Shown here piece by piece: positions 14,480 through 22,696 of a DNA stretch of 36,704 nt. The number at the start of each line of letters is the position of its first letter. Position 1 is the stretch's first letter. Below the pieces are notes generated by a model that saw nothing but the letters and a program-made list of their open reading frames with translations, did not search any database and was not told where the DNA came from. Source of the DNA: Ruminococcus sp. (GTDB lineage Bacteria; Bacillota; Clostridia; Oscillospirales; Acutalibacteraceae); contig JAFUOM010000034.1 in assembly GCA_017481885.1 (NCBI GenBank), positions 1 to 36,704 on the forward strand, in the 5' to 3' direction. Position numbers and translations under genes: made by a program.

Positions 14480-16804
14480 ATGACATACAAAGAGCTATGC
14501 AAAAAAAGAGAAAACGACTCCCAAAGTGCAGTGACAGTTGCCAGAGAAGTAGTGGTGCATATTCTGTATTTTATCTCAGGTGTGTTGGTGTCAAAAGGGG
14601 CGGTGCTTGGCGATTTGTCGCCGTTTGGCGCATCGTTTGCATCTGCTGTACCGTTTATGTATATGCCGTCAGGAATGATGGGTACGATACTCGGATTCTT
14701 GCTAAAAAATCCAATCGATAGTTTCAGATACATAGCGGTTATAATTTCAATAGGAGCACTCAGATGGGTGCTAAACGAGTTCAAAAAGGTGTCAAACAGC
14801 CGTTTCTTTCCGTGTGTGGTTTCGTTTGTGCCTATGTTTGTGACAGGAGTTGCCCTTACATTTTCGAGTGCCAGCGAGCTGTCACAGGTTACGTACTGCT
14901 TGATGGAAGCAACGTTGTCTTCCGCAGGCGCGTACTTTATGAGCAGAACAACAACGATGTTTAATTCAAAGAAAAATCTGCTGTCACTTAGCTCTCAGGA
15001 GATAGCTTGCATAGCAATGACAGGGTGCATACTGCTTTTGTCATTTTCGTCGCTCGCAATAGGCAGGGTTTCACTCGGACGCATAATAGCTCTGCTGGTA
15101 ATTTTGCTGTCAGCTAAGTACGGCGGTGTGTCCGGAGGAGCGATTGCAGGGATTTCAACAGGCATTGTGTTTTCGCTTTCAAGCAATGATTTGATATTCC
15201 TTTGTGCAGGTTTTGCGTTTGCGGGTTTGATGGGCGGATTGTTCGCACCGACAGGAAAGCTGTACGTAGCTTTTGCTATGCTCGTGTGCAATTTGACAAT
15301 GTCCTTTTCGTCAAACGACAATGATTTGATTTTCGCAATCCTCGTCGAGAGTTTAATAAGCGGCCTGGTTTTTATGCTATTACCAAAATCGCTTGGTAAC
15401 TACGTCAGCAATATTTTTGCGGACAAGCGTGAAAATCCGCAAGACGATGTTGTCAGAAGAGCGGTTACTATGCGACTTTCCTTTGCATCAAAGGCACTGG
15501 AAAATGTCAGCTCGTGCGTGAATTCTGTGTCTGAAAAGCTGTCCAAACTTTACACTCCTAATGCCCAGTGGATTTACGACAATGCCTGCGAGCATACTTG
15601 TTCTCGTTGCGGAATGAGGTACTACTGTTTTGACAAGCAAAAGGAAGCTAAAAACACAGATTTCCACTCGTTGACCTCTTACTTGAAAGAAAACGGCTTT
15701 GTAAAAGAAAAGGATATAGAAAATAACTTCAAAATCCGCTGTTGTCGGGCAAGTGAGCTTGCACTGAGTATAACAAACAGCTACAACGAGTATCTGCAGT
15801 GTGAGCAGGCACGTCGCAGAATAACACAGGTTAGGAGCGTTGTTGCATCACAGTTTGCAGGTCTGTCAGATATTTTGCAGGATATGTCGCAGGAGTTTGA
15901 AAGCTACGAAAAGTACGACGTAGAGTGCAGTGAGCGTGTTGTGGAAGCGTTGATGTCTATCGGACTTTCAGTAATTGACTGTAGTTGCAGACTTTGCAAG
16001 GGGAAGGGGATGCTGGTTGAGATTGCCTTACTTATGAACAGCAAGATGAATGTCAGCAAAAGTCAGGTCACAAAAGAAGTTTCAAAAGCTTGCGGACGAG
16101 CCTTTGAGTCTCCGACGCTTAGCTATGAGCAGGACGTTGCAAAGGTAACACTTTGCGAAAGACCGAATTTTGATGTTGAAATCGGTTCATCTCAGCACAT
16201 TTTCAATAATGGCGAGTTGTGTGGCGATTGCCTTAACTACTTTAATAACGGAATGGGTAGCACAGTTGTTGTGTTGTCCGACGGAATGGGCACAGGTGGC
16301 AGAGCGGCGGTGGATTCAAATATGGCAGTGAGTATTATGACAAAGCTGTTAAAAGCAGGACTTTCCTACGATTGCTCGCTATCTGTTGTTAACTCATCGC
16401 TGATGATTAAAAGCGAGGACGAGTCGCTGTCAACACTCGATGTGCTTGACTTTAATCTGTTTTCGGGTAAGGCTGAGTTTTTAAAAGCAGGCGCGTGTAT
16501 AAGCTACGTCAAAAAGAACGGCAAGCTCTACAAAAAGGATATGTCCAGCCTGCCGATAGGAATACTCAATGAAGTTAAGTTTGCAAAGGAAGCGATAACA
16601 CTTTCAAGCGGTGATATGATAGTAATGGTGTCAGACGGAGCCATAACGGGTGACGACAAGTGGCTTGAGCGTATGATAAATAGTAATAAAGACAAAAGCT
16701 GTGAGGAGTTATCATTTGCAATTGTAAACGAGGCAAAAAAACACCGTAATGACGGTCATGATGACGACATTACGGCGATTGTTGTAAGAGTTATTGAAAA
16801 TTAG
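14480..16804 (+). CDS. spoIIE: Stage II sporulation protein E (serine phosphatase)
   Basis: 774 residues from the chosen start. In known spore formers SpoIIE dephosphorylates SpoIIAA in the forespore to activate sigma-F and helps polar septation. The N-terminal third is a run of about ten membrane segments (from ~25 to ~310). A central cytosolic regulatory region with a Cys cluster follows (CEHTCSRCGMRYYC, about 375). The C-terminal PP2C-type phosphatase (about 560-774) has VVLSDGMGTG, DGAITGDD and DDDITAIVV, the metal-binding Asp motifs. An ATG at 14471 is in frame, but AAAAAAGGA is too close to it and well placed for 14480. Less biased codons than the sugar genes. Confidence 0.94.
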   Translation: MTYKELCKKRENDSQSAVTVAREVVVHILYFISGVLVSKGAVLGDLSPFGASFASAVPFMYMPSGMMGTILGFLLKNPIDSFRYIAVIISIGALRWVLNEFKKVSNSRFFPCVVSFVPMFVTGVALTFSSASELSQVTYCLMEATLSSAGAYFMSRTTTMFNSKKNLLSLSSQEIACIAMTGCILLLSFSSLAIGRVSLGRIIALLVILLSAKYGGVSGGAIAGISTGIVFSLSSNDLIFLCAGFAFAGLMGGLFAPTGKLYVAFAMLVCNLTMSFSSNDNDLIFAILVESLISGLVFMLLPKSLGNYVSNIFADKRENPQDDVVRRAVTMRLSFASKALENVSSCVNSVSEKLSKLYTPNAQWIYDNACEHTCSRCGMRYYCFDKQKEAKNTDFHSLTSYLKENGFVKEKDIENNFKIRCCRASELALSITNSYNEYLQCEQARRRITQVRSVVASQFAGLSDILQDMSQEFESYEKYDVECSERVVEALMSIGLSVIDCSCRLCKGKGMLVEIALLMNSKMNVSKSQVTKEVSKACGRAFESPTLSYEQDVAKVTLCERPNFDVEIGSSQHIFNNGELCGDCLNYFNNGMGSTVVVLSDGMGTGGRAAVDSNMAVSIMTKLLKAGLSYDCSLSVVNSSLMIKSEDESLSTLDVLDFNLFSGKAEFLKAGACISYVKKNGKLYKKDMSSLPIGILNEVKFAKEAITLSSGDMIVMVSDGAITGDDKWLERMINSNKDKSCEELSFAIVNEAKKHRNDGHDDDITAIVVRVIEN

Positions 16805-18090
16805 TCCTGAGTGTTTTTTGTTTTAACCAGGTCTTTCATAAGGTTGTATATATGCTCTGATGAATTTACTTTTGCACAGCCTCGGCAGTTTTCTTTCATC
16901 AGCTTTAGCTTTTGCGGGTCACTTAACAGCTCTTTAATTTGCTGAGCACCTTTTTCACCTTTTTCAAGCACGATTGCAGCCTGTTTTTCTGTCAGGAAAT
17001 CTGCGTTTTGTGCTTCCTGTCCAGGGAAAGCCTTGAACACAGCCATTGGCAGTCCGCACGCCAGACTTTCGCTGGTGGTTAGTCCGCCAGGTTTTGTTAT
17101 GATAAGGTCGCTTATGTGCATATAGTCCTCAACGTTGTCAACAAAGTAGAAAAGCTTTGTAGGCTTTGTTTTGTCAGTTGAACGACGGAAAGTTTTTGTC
17201 AGCTTTGAGCTTAGCTCGTGTCTTAGCTGTTCGCTGTGCTCGTAAATCATTCTGGCAATGTTTACGTCAGAAAGACCCGAGAACAGCTGCGAGTAATCGT
17301 GGGTTTCGAATTCTTTTTCGTTACTGCCGAGCATCTTTTCAAAAGCATCGTACAGCTTCTGGTTTTTACCAGTAATTACGATAATCTGATAGTCAATGTC
17401 AAGCTCCACAAGGTGCTCGTAGATTTTCAGGATATCTGTAACACCAAAGCTTCCTGCCATAATCAGAACTGTAGGCTTATCGTGCGAAAAACCAAGTCTG
17501 TCCATAGTTTCGATAGCACGATTCTCGTCGCAGTGATAAAAGCTCTGGAAAATCGGCATACCAAGCGGATAAATTCTGCTTGAATCAACTCTGTACTTGT
17601 CGCACAGGTTGTTTGCAGTGTCGTCGCTTGCGGTGATGTATGCGTCAATGTTGTCGCCGATGTAAGCTCTGTGCGGCATATAGTCAGTGATGATTGAAAC
17701 AACCGGAAGCTCCAAGTTGTGCGATTCTTTGAGCAGCGACATCATACTCGAGGCAAACGGATGACAGGTAACAACAATGTCGGGATTGTACTCTTTGACA
17801 AGCGGAAGAAGCTTTTTTGCAAACTGGGATGTAACCGTGTTTACAAGTTCCGAGATAGGCGATTCCTTGTCAGATGTCTTGTAAAAGGTGCCGTAAAGCT
17901 CAGGTGCGTTTTTGGCAAGAGTTTTGTATCCGAGAGTTACTGTTTTGTCAAGGAATGACGAGCAGTATTTTAGCGTGTCGATGATGTCAACTCTGGCGTT
18001 TTTGTCGTGAGATGTGATGTATGATTTCAGTGCGTTCGAAGCACGGTTGTGACCGCCACCGGTTGAAGCAGATAAAATTAAAACATTCAT
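16801..18090 (-). CDS. MGDG synthase/UgtP-type diacylglycerol glucosyltransferase
   Basis: 429 residues from the chosen start. The family transfers a hexose from UDP-sugar to diacylglycerol, making glycolipids that also anchor lipoteichoic acid; peripheral membrane enzyme (GT28). N-terminal domain with LILSASTGGGHNRASNAL (about 4-21) matches MGDG_synth. The C-terminal domain holds the nucleotide-sugar segment ITKPGGLTTSESLACGLPMAVFKAFPGQE. The in-frame reading that begins at 18102 would need TTG and lies within the ribosome site; GAGG six bases before ATG 18088-18090 fixes the start. The 3' end overlaps the spoIIE stop region, convergent. Substrate sugar and number of transfers are not known. 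Confidence 0.87.
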   Translation of the reverse strand: MNVLILSASTGGGHNRASNALKSYITSHDKNARVDIIDTLKYCSSFLDKTVTLGYKTLAKNAPELYGTFYKTSDKESPISELVNTVTSQFAKKLLPLVKEYNPDIVVTCHPFASSMMSLLKESHNLELPVVSIITDYMPHRAYIGDNIDAYITASDDTANNLCDKYRVDSSRIYPLGMPIFQSFYHCDENRAIETMDRLGFSHDKPTVLIMAGSFGVTDILKIYEHLVELDIDYQIIVITGKNQKLYDAFEKMLGSNEKEFETHDYSQLFSGLSDVNIARMIYEHSEQLRHELSSKLTKTFRRSTDKTKPTKLFYFVDNVEDYMHISDLIITKPGGLTTSESLACGLPMAVFKAFPGQEAQNADFLTEKQAAIVLEKGEKGAQQIKELLSDPQKLKLMKENCRGCAKVNSSEHIYNLMKDLVKTKNTQD

Positions 18091-18119
18091 AGTATACCTC
18101 AATATATGTAAATATTGTT

Positions 18120-18155
18120 AAATAATATTATATTACAATTTTCAGCTGCAATCAA
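18120..18155 (-). promoter_or_regulatory. Promoter of the glycosyltransferase gene
   Basis: TTGATT (18155-18150), a 17-base spacer, TATAAT (18132-18127) on the minus strand, start near 18120, about 30 bases before the ATG. Confidence 0.7.
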
Positions 18156-18366
18156 TAATATAATACCAAGTTGTCAATTATTGGTATTGGGTGATTAATT
18201 GACTTGCACAATAAGACGAAAATGTTGGCGATAATTATGATTGTGCTGTTTTTTATCTTCTAATGATTTATTGCACATTCAGTTATGTGTACAATGGATA
18301 TATAAGGGCATAAAAATACCACAAATTTTCAGCAGAATTATTTTCTTATAATTCCAAATTAGAACA

Positions 18367-18402
18367 TTGAGAAAATATCTCTAATGTATTATATAGCTGT
18401 AA
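18367..18402 (+). promoter_or_regulatory. Promoter of the first vanW-domain gene
   Basis: TTGAGA (18367-18372), a 17-base spacer, TATATA (18390-18395). The ribosome site GGGGGCGTG follows before the ATG at 18431. The rest of the 340-base gap (18091-18430) shows only an AT-rich imperfect palindrome around GTCAATTA...TTAATTGAC (about 18172-18202). Confidence 0.55.
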
Positions 18403-18430
18403 AAGATTATGTCGTGGGGGCGTGATATAG

Positions 18431-20173
18431 ATGGAGAATAACAACAAACAGAATATGTCTAACACAATGGAAATCAATGCGATTTTAGAAGAAGCAAGAC
18501 GTAATCGTACGCAGGCTTCTGCACCTACTCAGAACGTAAGACCGCAGACCGTTCAGCAGCGTCCACAAAACGTTCAGCAAAGACCTGCAAGCGTTAATGC
18601 TAAAAAGAGCCAGCCACAGCCTTTACAGGATCAGGTGGATATCTCAAGCGGTTTTGTAGTATATGACGAAGCTGATACTACAGCCAAGAAAAGCAAAAAC
18701 GGCAAGAAGGGCAAAAAGACAGGAATCGTAATCGCCGTTGTTGCTTTAGTGCTTGTGCTTGTTCTGGGCGGAGGTTTTTGTGCGTACACTTTACTTAGCG
18801 ACTTTGAGTACGCAAGCAATGTATATGTTAACGACATCTGCATTGGCGGTATGAGCGAAAAAGAAGCCGAAGAGGTTTTAGCTCAAGAAGAAACCAAACT
18901 TATAAACAGCATTAACATCAATGTTACAGCTGCAGATAAAACAACAACACTCACAAAAGCAGAGGTTGAGTGTTCTTTTAATACAGACGATGTTCTAAAA
19001 GAGGCTAAGCAGTACACTGAGGACAATCTGATTCCAACAGGTGAGCAGAGATACTACATAGCTCCGGTAGTAAGCGACACTGCTTTGGGCAAGATTGTTG
19101 AAAAGGTAACTACAGACCTTAACCAAAAGGCTACTGATGCTAAGGCAACAAAGTTTGATAGCTCAAAAAGCGGTGCTGACCGTTTTACTTTCGAGGACGA
19201 GAAGAATGGTATTGAGATTAACAAGGACGGCTTTGAAAACCAGTTCAAATCTTTCATCTCAAGCGGACAGGTCAGCGGTGATATCGCTGCTGAGGCAACA
19301 CAGACAGAGCCAAAGTACACAAAAGAGTACCTTATCAATAACATTAAACAGCTCTCTTCTTACTCAACAGTTTCAACAAACGGTGCTAACGGAAACAACA
19401 ATATGAAGGTTTCTGCTAAAGCATGTAATAACTCAATCATCAATCCGGGTGAAATCTGGTCATTCAACAAATGTACAGGTGACTCAAACCTTACATCAAA
19501 CGGCTACAAGGTGGCAGGCGTTTTGATTGAGGGTCAGAGCGCACAAGGTGTTGGCGGTGGTATCTGCCAGACAAGCTCAACTATTTATAACGCAGGCTTG
19601 CTTGTTGGTCTTCACGTTCAGGAACGTCAGCCACACGCATTCCCATCATCTTATGTGCCTATCGGACTTGATGCCACAATCGACTACGGCAATATCGACT
19701 TAAAGCTCAAGAACACTTTTGATTATCAGCTCTTTATGGAGTGCTATATGGAAGGCGTAAATGTAGTTTGCAAAATCTACGGCCTTGAAAATCCTGACTT
19801 CGATGAGGTTAAGGTAACATCATCAGCAACTTCAGGTTACGGTGCGGTTGCATCTCGTAAATTCTACAAAGATGGTAAGCGAGTAACAGGCGACCACCTC
19901 CCTGACGAAGACCTCCCATCATCAAGATATGGCTCTTCACACAGCTCATCTTCAAATAATAACAATAATAACAACGCTGATTCACAGGCTCCATCTCAGG
20001 GTGGCGAAACACCAGACCCTGAAAACCCTGATAATCCTGACAACCCAGATGTACCTGATACACCGGATGTTCCAGATGTACCGGATGTTCCGGATGTACC
20101 AGACGTACCTGATGTACCTGACACACCTGTTGTGCCTGATACACCGGTTGACCCTGGCGTTTCAGAAACTTAA
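18431..20173 (+). CDS. VanW-domain membrane-anchored protein, paralog 1
   Basis: 580 residues. Order: cytosolic N-terminus with the motif NMSNTMEINAILEEARR (8-24), a Gln/Pro-rich linker, a second short motif DISSGFVVYDE (70-80), a Lys-rich stretch, one membrane helix (about 98-121), an extracellular region starting YVNDICIGGMSEKEAEEVL that resembles the PG_binding_4 domain seen before VanW, the VanW domain (about 320-450; NPGEIWSFN, GVGGGICQTSSTIYNA), and an Asn/Ser-rich then Pro-Asp-Val repeat tail (500-580) long enough to cross cell wall. VanW proteins are often linked to peptidoglycan, but their activity is not established to my knowledge. Clear tandem duplicate of the next gene. Own terminator. 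Confidence 0.88.
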   Translation: MENNNKQNMSNTMEINAILEEARRNRTQASAPTQNVRPQTVQQRPQNVQQRPASVNAKKSQPQPLQDQVDISSGFVVYDEADTTAKKSKNGKKGKKTGIVIAVVALVLVLVLGGGFCAYTLLSDFEYASNVYVNDICIGGMSEKEAEEVLAQEETKLINSININVTAADKTTTLTKAEVECSFNTDDVLKEAKQYTEDNLIPTGEQRYYIAPVVSDTALGKIVEKVTTDLNQKATDAKATKFDSSKSGADRFTFEDEKNGIEINKDGFENQFKSFISSGQVSGDIAAEATQTEPKYTKEYLINNIKQLSSYSTVSTNGANGNNNMKVSAKACNNSIINPGEIWSFNKCTGDSNLTSNGYKVAGVLIEGQSAQGVGGGICQTSSTIYNAGLLVGLHVQERQPHAFPSSYVPIGLDATIDYGNIDLKLKNTFDYQLFMECYMEGVNVVCKIYGLENPDFDEVKVTSSATSGYGAVASRKFYKDGKRVTGDHLPDEDLPSSRYGSSHSSSSNNNNNNNADSQAPSQGGETPDPENPDNPDNPDVPDTPDVPDVPDVPDVPDVPDVPDTPVVPDTPVDPGVSET

Positions 20174-20182
20174 ACTAAACAC

Positions 20183-20215
20183 AAGGACACTCACACTTGA
20201 GTGTCCTTTTCTTTT
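20183..20215 (+). terminator. Terminator between the two vanW-domain genes
   Basis: 11-bp stem: arms 20183-20193 and 20198-20208, loop CACT, then TTTTCTTTTG. Confidence 0.85.
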
Positions 20216-20551
20216 GCTTGAAATCCGTTTAAAGTAAAAAACGTTAATTCTTGTTTTCTGTGATAAAATTGCCATATTGCTGTTTTTTGTCATAGCAGAT
20301 TGTGAATAAAAAGTAAATATTTTTTATTACCTGATTTTGCTGTGAGATTTTCGGCTTTTAAAGTTTTTGACAAGCTTTTGTGACAATTTGACAAAAAAGC
20401 TTTGTATGAAATGTTAACTTGCACAACAGGTGCATTAAAAATAACAGTGCAGAACGGTCTTTTTGTAATTTGTAAAAGTATGTTAATGTTTAATCTGTTT
20501 TTTGCAGTCAGTCCGATTTATGAACAAAGTTTAAACTGTACAAAAAGGTGG

Positions 20552-20587
20552 TTGAATCGGCAGTTTTATAGTGTTAAAATACTCCAC
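20552..20587 (+). promoter_or_regulatory. Promoter of the second vanW-domain gene
   Basis: TTGAAT (20552-20557), a 17-base spacer, TAAAAT (20575-20580). GGAGG precedes the ATG at 20622. The preceding gap from 20216 is AT-rich with two TTGACA sequences (about 20367 and 20382) that lack convincing -10 boxes. No ORF with a ribosome site. Confidence 0.65.
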
Positions 20588-20621
20588 GGATATAGGATAA
20601 TACGCTGGAGGCGTAGTATTA

Positions 20622-22304
20622 ATGAACAAAAACAAATCGAATATGTCAGAGACTATGGAGTTAGATGCGATTCTGGAGGAGGTAAGACGTAGTCACTCGC
20701 AGACTATTGATAGCGAGAAAAGTTTTGAACAGCGATACGTTAATCAAATACCTCAAAGCAGTAATCGAAAACCCGTCAACACCAGTGTAAAAGAATGCGG
20801 ACCTGCAACACAGGAAGAGTTTGTAGACATATCAAACGGATTTGTAATCAACAACGATGTAAAAAAAGGAAAGAAAAACAAAAAAGGAAAAAAATCAAAA
20901 ATGGCGCTTGCCGTGATTGCGGCGGTGTTCGTGTTTATTGCCGGTGCAGGTTTTTGTGCTTACACGTTCCTTGGTAATTTTACTTATGCACGAAATGTTT
21001 ATGTAAACGATGTCTGCATTGGTGGTATGACCGAAAAAGAAGCACAGGAGCGTTTGGCACAGGAAGAAGAAAAGCTGTTGAACGATTTTAACGTCAAAGT
21101 TACTTCTGCTGACAATGAAACAACGCTTACAAAGGACGATATCACTTTCTGTACATTCGACACAGACAAAGTCCTCAGACAGGCAAGAAGGTACTCAAAA
21201 GATAATATGTTCTCATCAGAGAAGCAAGAGTATCATATCAGTATGGCTGTAAACGATGAAACCTTAAAAGCAGTTTCACAAAAGGTTGCAACAGACCTCA
21301 AACAGAGTGCTGTTGATGCTAAAGTAACACAGTTTGACAGTTCAAAAAGCGGTATTGACCGTTTCAGTTTTGAAGACGAAAAGATTGGTGTTGAGATTAA
21401 CAAAGACGGCTTTGAAAAGCAGTTTGCGTCTTTTTTATCAAGCGGTAAAGTAAGCGGAGAGATTCCGGCTGAGTCAAAAAACACAGAGCCAAAGTATACA
21501 AAAGAGTATCTCCAAAATAACATCAAAGAGCTTTACAGCTACTCTACCACTGCAACATCTTCGGCTTCGGAGAACTCAAGAGAAAATATGAAGCTCGCCG
21601 CTTCTATGTGCAACAACTCAATCATCAACCCGGGTGAAATTTGGTCGTTCAATAATTGTACGGGCGATTCAAACCTTGAGTCCAACGGCTACAAGGTTGC
21701 AGGCGTTTTAGTCAATGGTCAGTCTGCAATGGGCGTTGGTGGCGGTATTTGCCAGACCAGTTCTACTATATACAATGCGGCTTTGTACTGTGGACTTCAC
21801 GTTCAGGAGCGACGTCCGCACGCAGTGCCGTCAGCATATGTGCCAATTGGTCTTGATGCCACAATTGACTACGGTAACATTGACTTAAAGCTCAAGAACA
21901 CTTTTGATTATCAGCTTTTTATGGAGTGCTATATGGAAGATGCGACAGTGGTTTGCAAGATTTATGGTCTTGAAAATCCTGATTTTGACAAGGTAGAGGT
22001 TACATCATCCAGCACTTCGGCAACAACTGCGGTTGCATCACGCACATTCTATAAGAACGGCATAAGAGTAACAGGTGAAAATCTCCCTGACGAGGATCTC
22101 CCGCCATCAAATTATGATAGTACAGGCGGTTCGTCATATTCAGGTTCGAGCGATGAAGCACAGACACCATCTCAGGATGAACCAACATCTGCTCCTGAAA
22201 CAACACCATCTCTGACTCCAGAGCCTGAGCCAATGCCGGAACCTGAACCTGATCCACAGCCAACCCCAGAGCCAGACTACGATGACACAGAATTCTATTA
22301 TTAA
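20622..22304 (+). CDS. VanW-domain membrane-anchored protein, paralog 2
   Basis: 560 residues, same order as paralog 1: cytosolic motif NMSETMELDAILEEVRR (7-23), second motif DISNGFVINND (about 68-78), Lys-rich stretch, one membrane helix (about 93-115), YVNDVCIGGMTEKEAQERL domain, VanW domain (NPGEIWSFN, GVGGGICQTSSTIYNA), and an extracellular tail. The VanW part is nearly identical to paralog 1. The tail differs: Glu/Pro-rich (PEPEP-type) ending DDTEFYY, where paralog 1 has Pro-Asp-Val repeats. So the fold is conserved while the tail has diverged. Own promoter and terminator, so the two copies can be expressed separately. Function unknown; a cell-wall role is likely. Confidence 0.88.
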   Translation: MNKNKSNMSETMELDAILEEVRRSHSQTIDSEKSFEQRYVNQIPQSSNRKPVNTSVKECGPATQEEFVDISNGFVINNDVKKGKKNKKGKKSKMALAVIAAVFVFIAGAGFCAYTFLGNFTYARNVYVNDVCIGGMTEKEAQERLAQEEEKLLNDFNVKVTSADNETTLTKDDITFCTFDTDKVLRQARRYSKDNMFSSEKQEYHISMAVNDETLKAVSQKVATDLKQSAVDAKVTQFDSSKSGIDRFSFEDEKIGVEINKDGFEKQFASFLSSGKVSGEIPAESKNTEPKYTKEYLQNNIKELYSYSTTATSSASENSRENMKLAASMCNNSIINPGEIWSFNNCTGDSNLESNGYKVAGVLVNGQSAMGVGGGICQTSSTIYNAALYCGLHVQERRPHAVPSAYVPIGLDATIDYGNIDLKLKNTFDYQLFMECYMEDATVVCKIYGLENPDFDKVEVTSSSTSATTAVASRTFYKNGIRVTGENLPDEDLPPSNYDSTGGSSYSGSSDEAQTPSQDEPTSAPETTPSLTPEPEPMPEPEPDPQPTPEPDYDDTEFYY

Positions 22305-22312
22305 CATTAAAT

Positions 22313-22352
22313 GGGCTGTTTCACTAAGTAAAGTAGTGAAACAGCCCGTTTT
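22313..22352 (+). terminator. Terminator after the second vanW-domain gene
   Basis: Perfect 14-bp stem: arms 22313-22326 and 22334-22347, loop AGTAAAG, then GTTTT. Confidence 0.85.
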
Positions 22353-22357
22353 GCGTT

Positions 22358-22604
22358 AAAATATAGTTTATTTGTTTTAAATGCATCAAAAAAGCATTCC
22401 TGAAAATCAATGTTTTATCTTGTGCGTTAAACCTCATTGTACTACCACTCGTAGGGGATGGCGTCCTCGACATCTCGCGTGCGTAGCACCCACTAAATAT
22501 AAATTATTGGTACTGCGTACGGTAATTGTAACAATCCCTCTACCGCCTTTCGGCGGTCACCTCCCTTTGCGCAAGGGAGGCTTTTATTACATTAAACTAT
22601 AATG
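22358..22604. repeat. Intergenic repeat element, copy 3 (diverged, about 247 bp)
   Basis: Bordered by ATATAGTTTA (22361-22370) and TAAACTATAAT (22593-22603), the same inverted borders as copies 1 and 2. The interior is different: a GTAGGGGATGGCGTCC stretch (22451 on) and hairpins ACCGCC-TTTC-GGCGGT (about 22539) and CCTCCC/GGGAGG (about 22560-22580). It has the same architecture of a C-rich hairpin close to one border. It lies directly after a terminator. No coding capacity. Confidence 0.65.
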
Positions 22605-22647
22605 TATCGAAATATAATAAATCATAAAATTCAAGGAAAAAATAACC

Positions 22648-22678
22648 TGAATGATGATGCGTTTAAACACAAACACTA
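22648..22678 (+). promoter_or_regulatory. Possible sigma-G promoter of spoVAD
   Basis: TGAATG (22648-22653), an 18-base spacer, AACACTA (22672-22678). This resembles the sigma-G consensus of Bacillus (TGNATA and CATNNTA, spacing about 18) with one mismatch on the -35 side and two on the -10 side. The predicted start would leave a very short leader ending in AAAAAGGAG. Forespore expression is what spoVAD would need. Confidence 0.35.
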
Positions 22679-22696
22679 GAAAAAAGGAGTGTTTGT

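Noticed and set aside
14401..14784. Minus-strand open frame of 127 codons over the start of spoIIE.
   Set aside because: Antisense shadow of the first membrane segments of spoIIE, without a start signal.
19809..20144. Open frame of 111 codons on the minus strand across the end of the first vanW-domain gene.
   Set aside because: Shadow of the repeat-rich tail on the other strand; no ribosome site and no family match.
20040..20150. Short tandem repeats that could suggest a CRISPR-like or satellite array.
   Set aside because: They are in-frame codons for a Pro-Asp-Val tail; no spacers of constant length and no cas genes.
20402..20692. Plus-strand open frame of 96 codons overlapping the start of the second vanW-domain gene.
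   Set aside because: No ribosome site, atypical composition, and it covers the promoter and start of the real gene.
22451..22580. Possible structured RNA gene or riboswitch in front of spoVAD.
   Set aside because: The hairpins belong to a repeat with the same borders as copies elsewhere; no riboswitch class is recognised.
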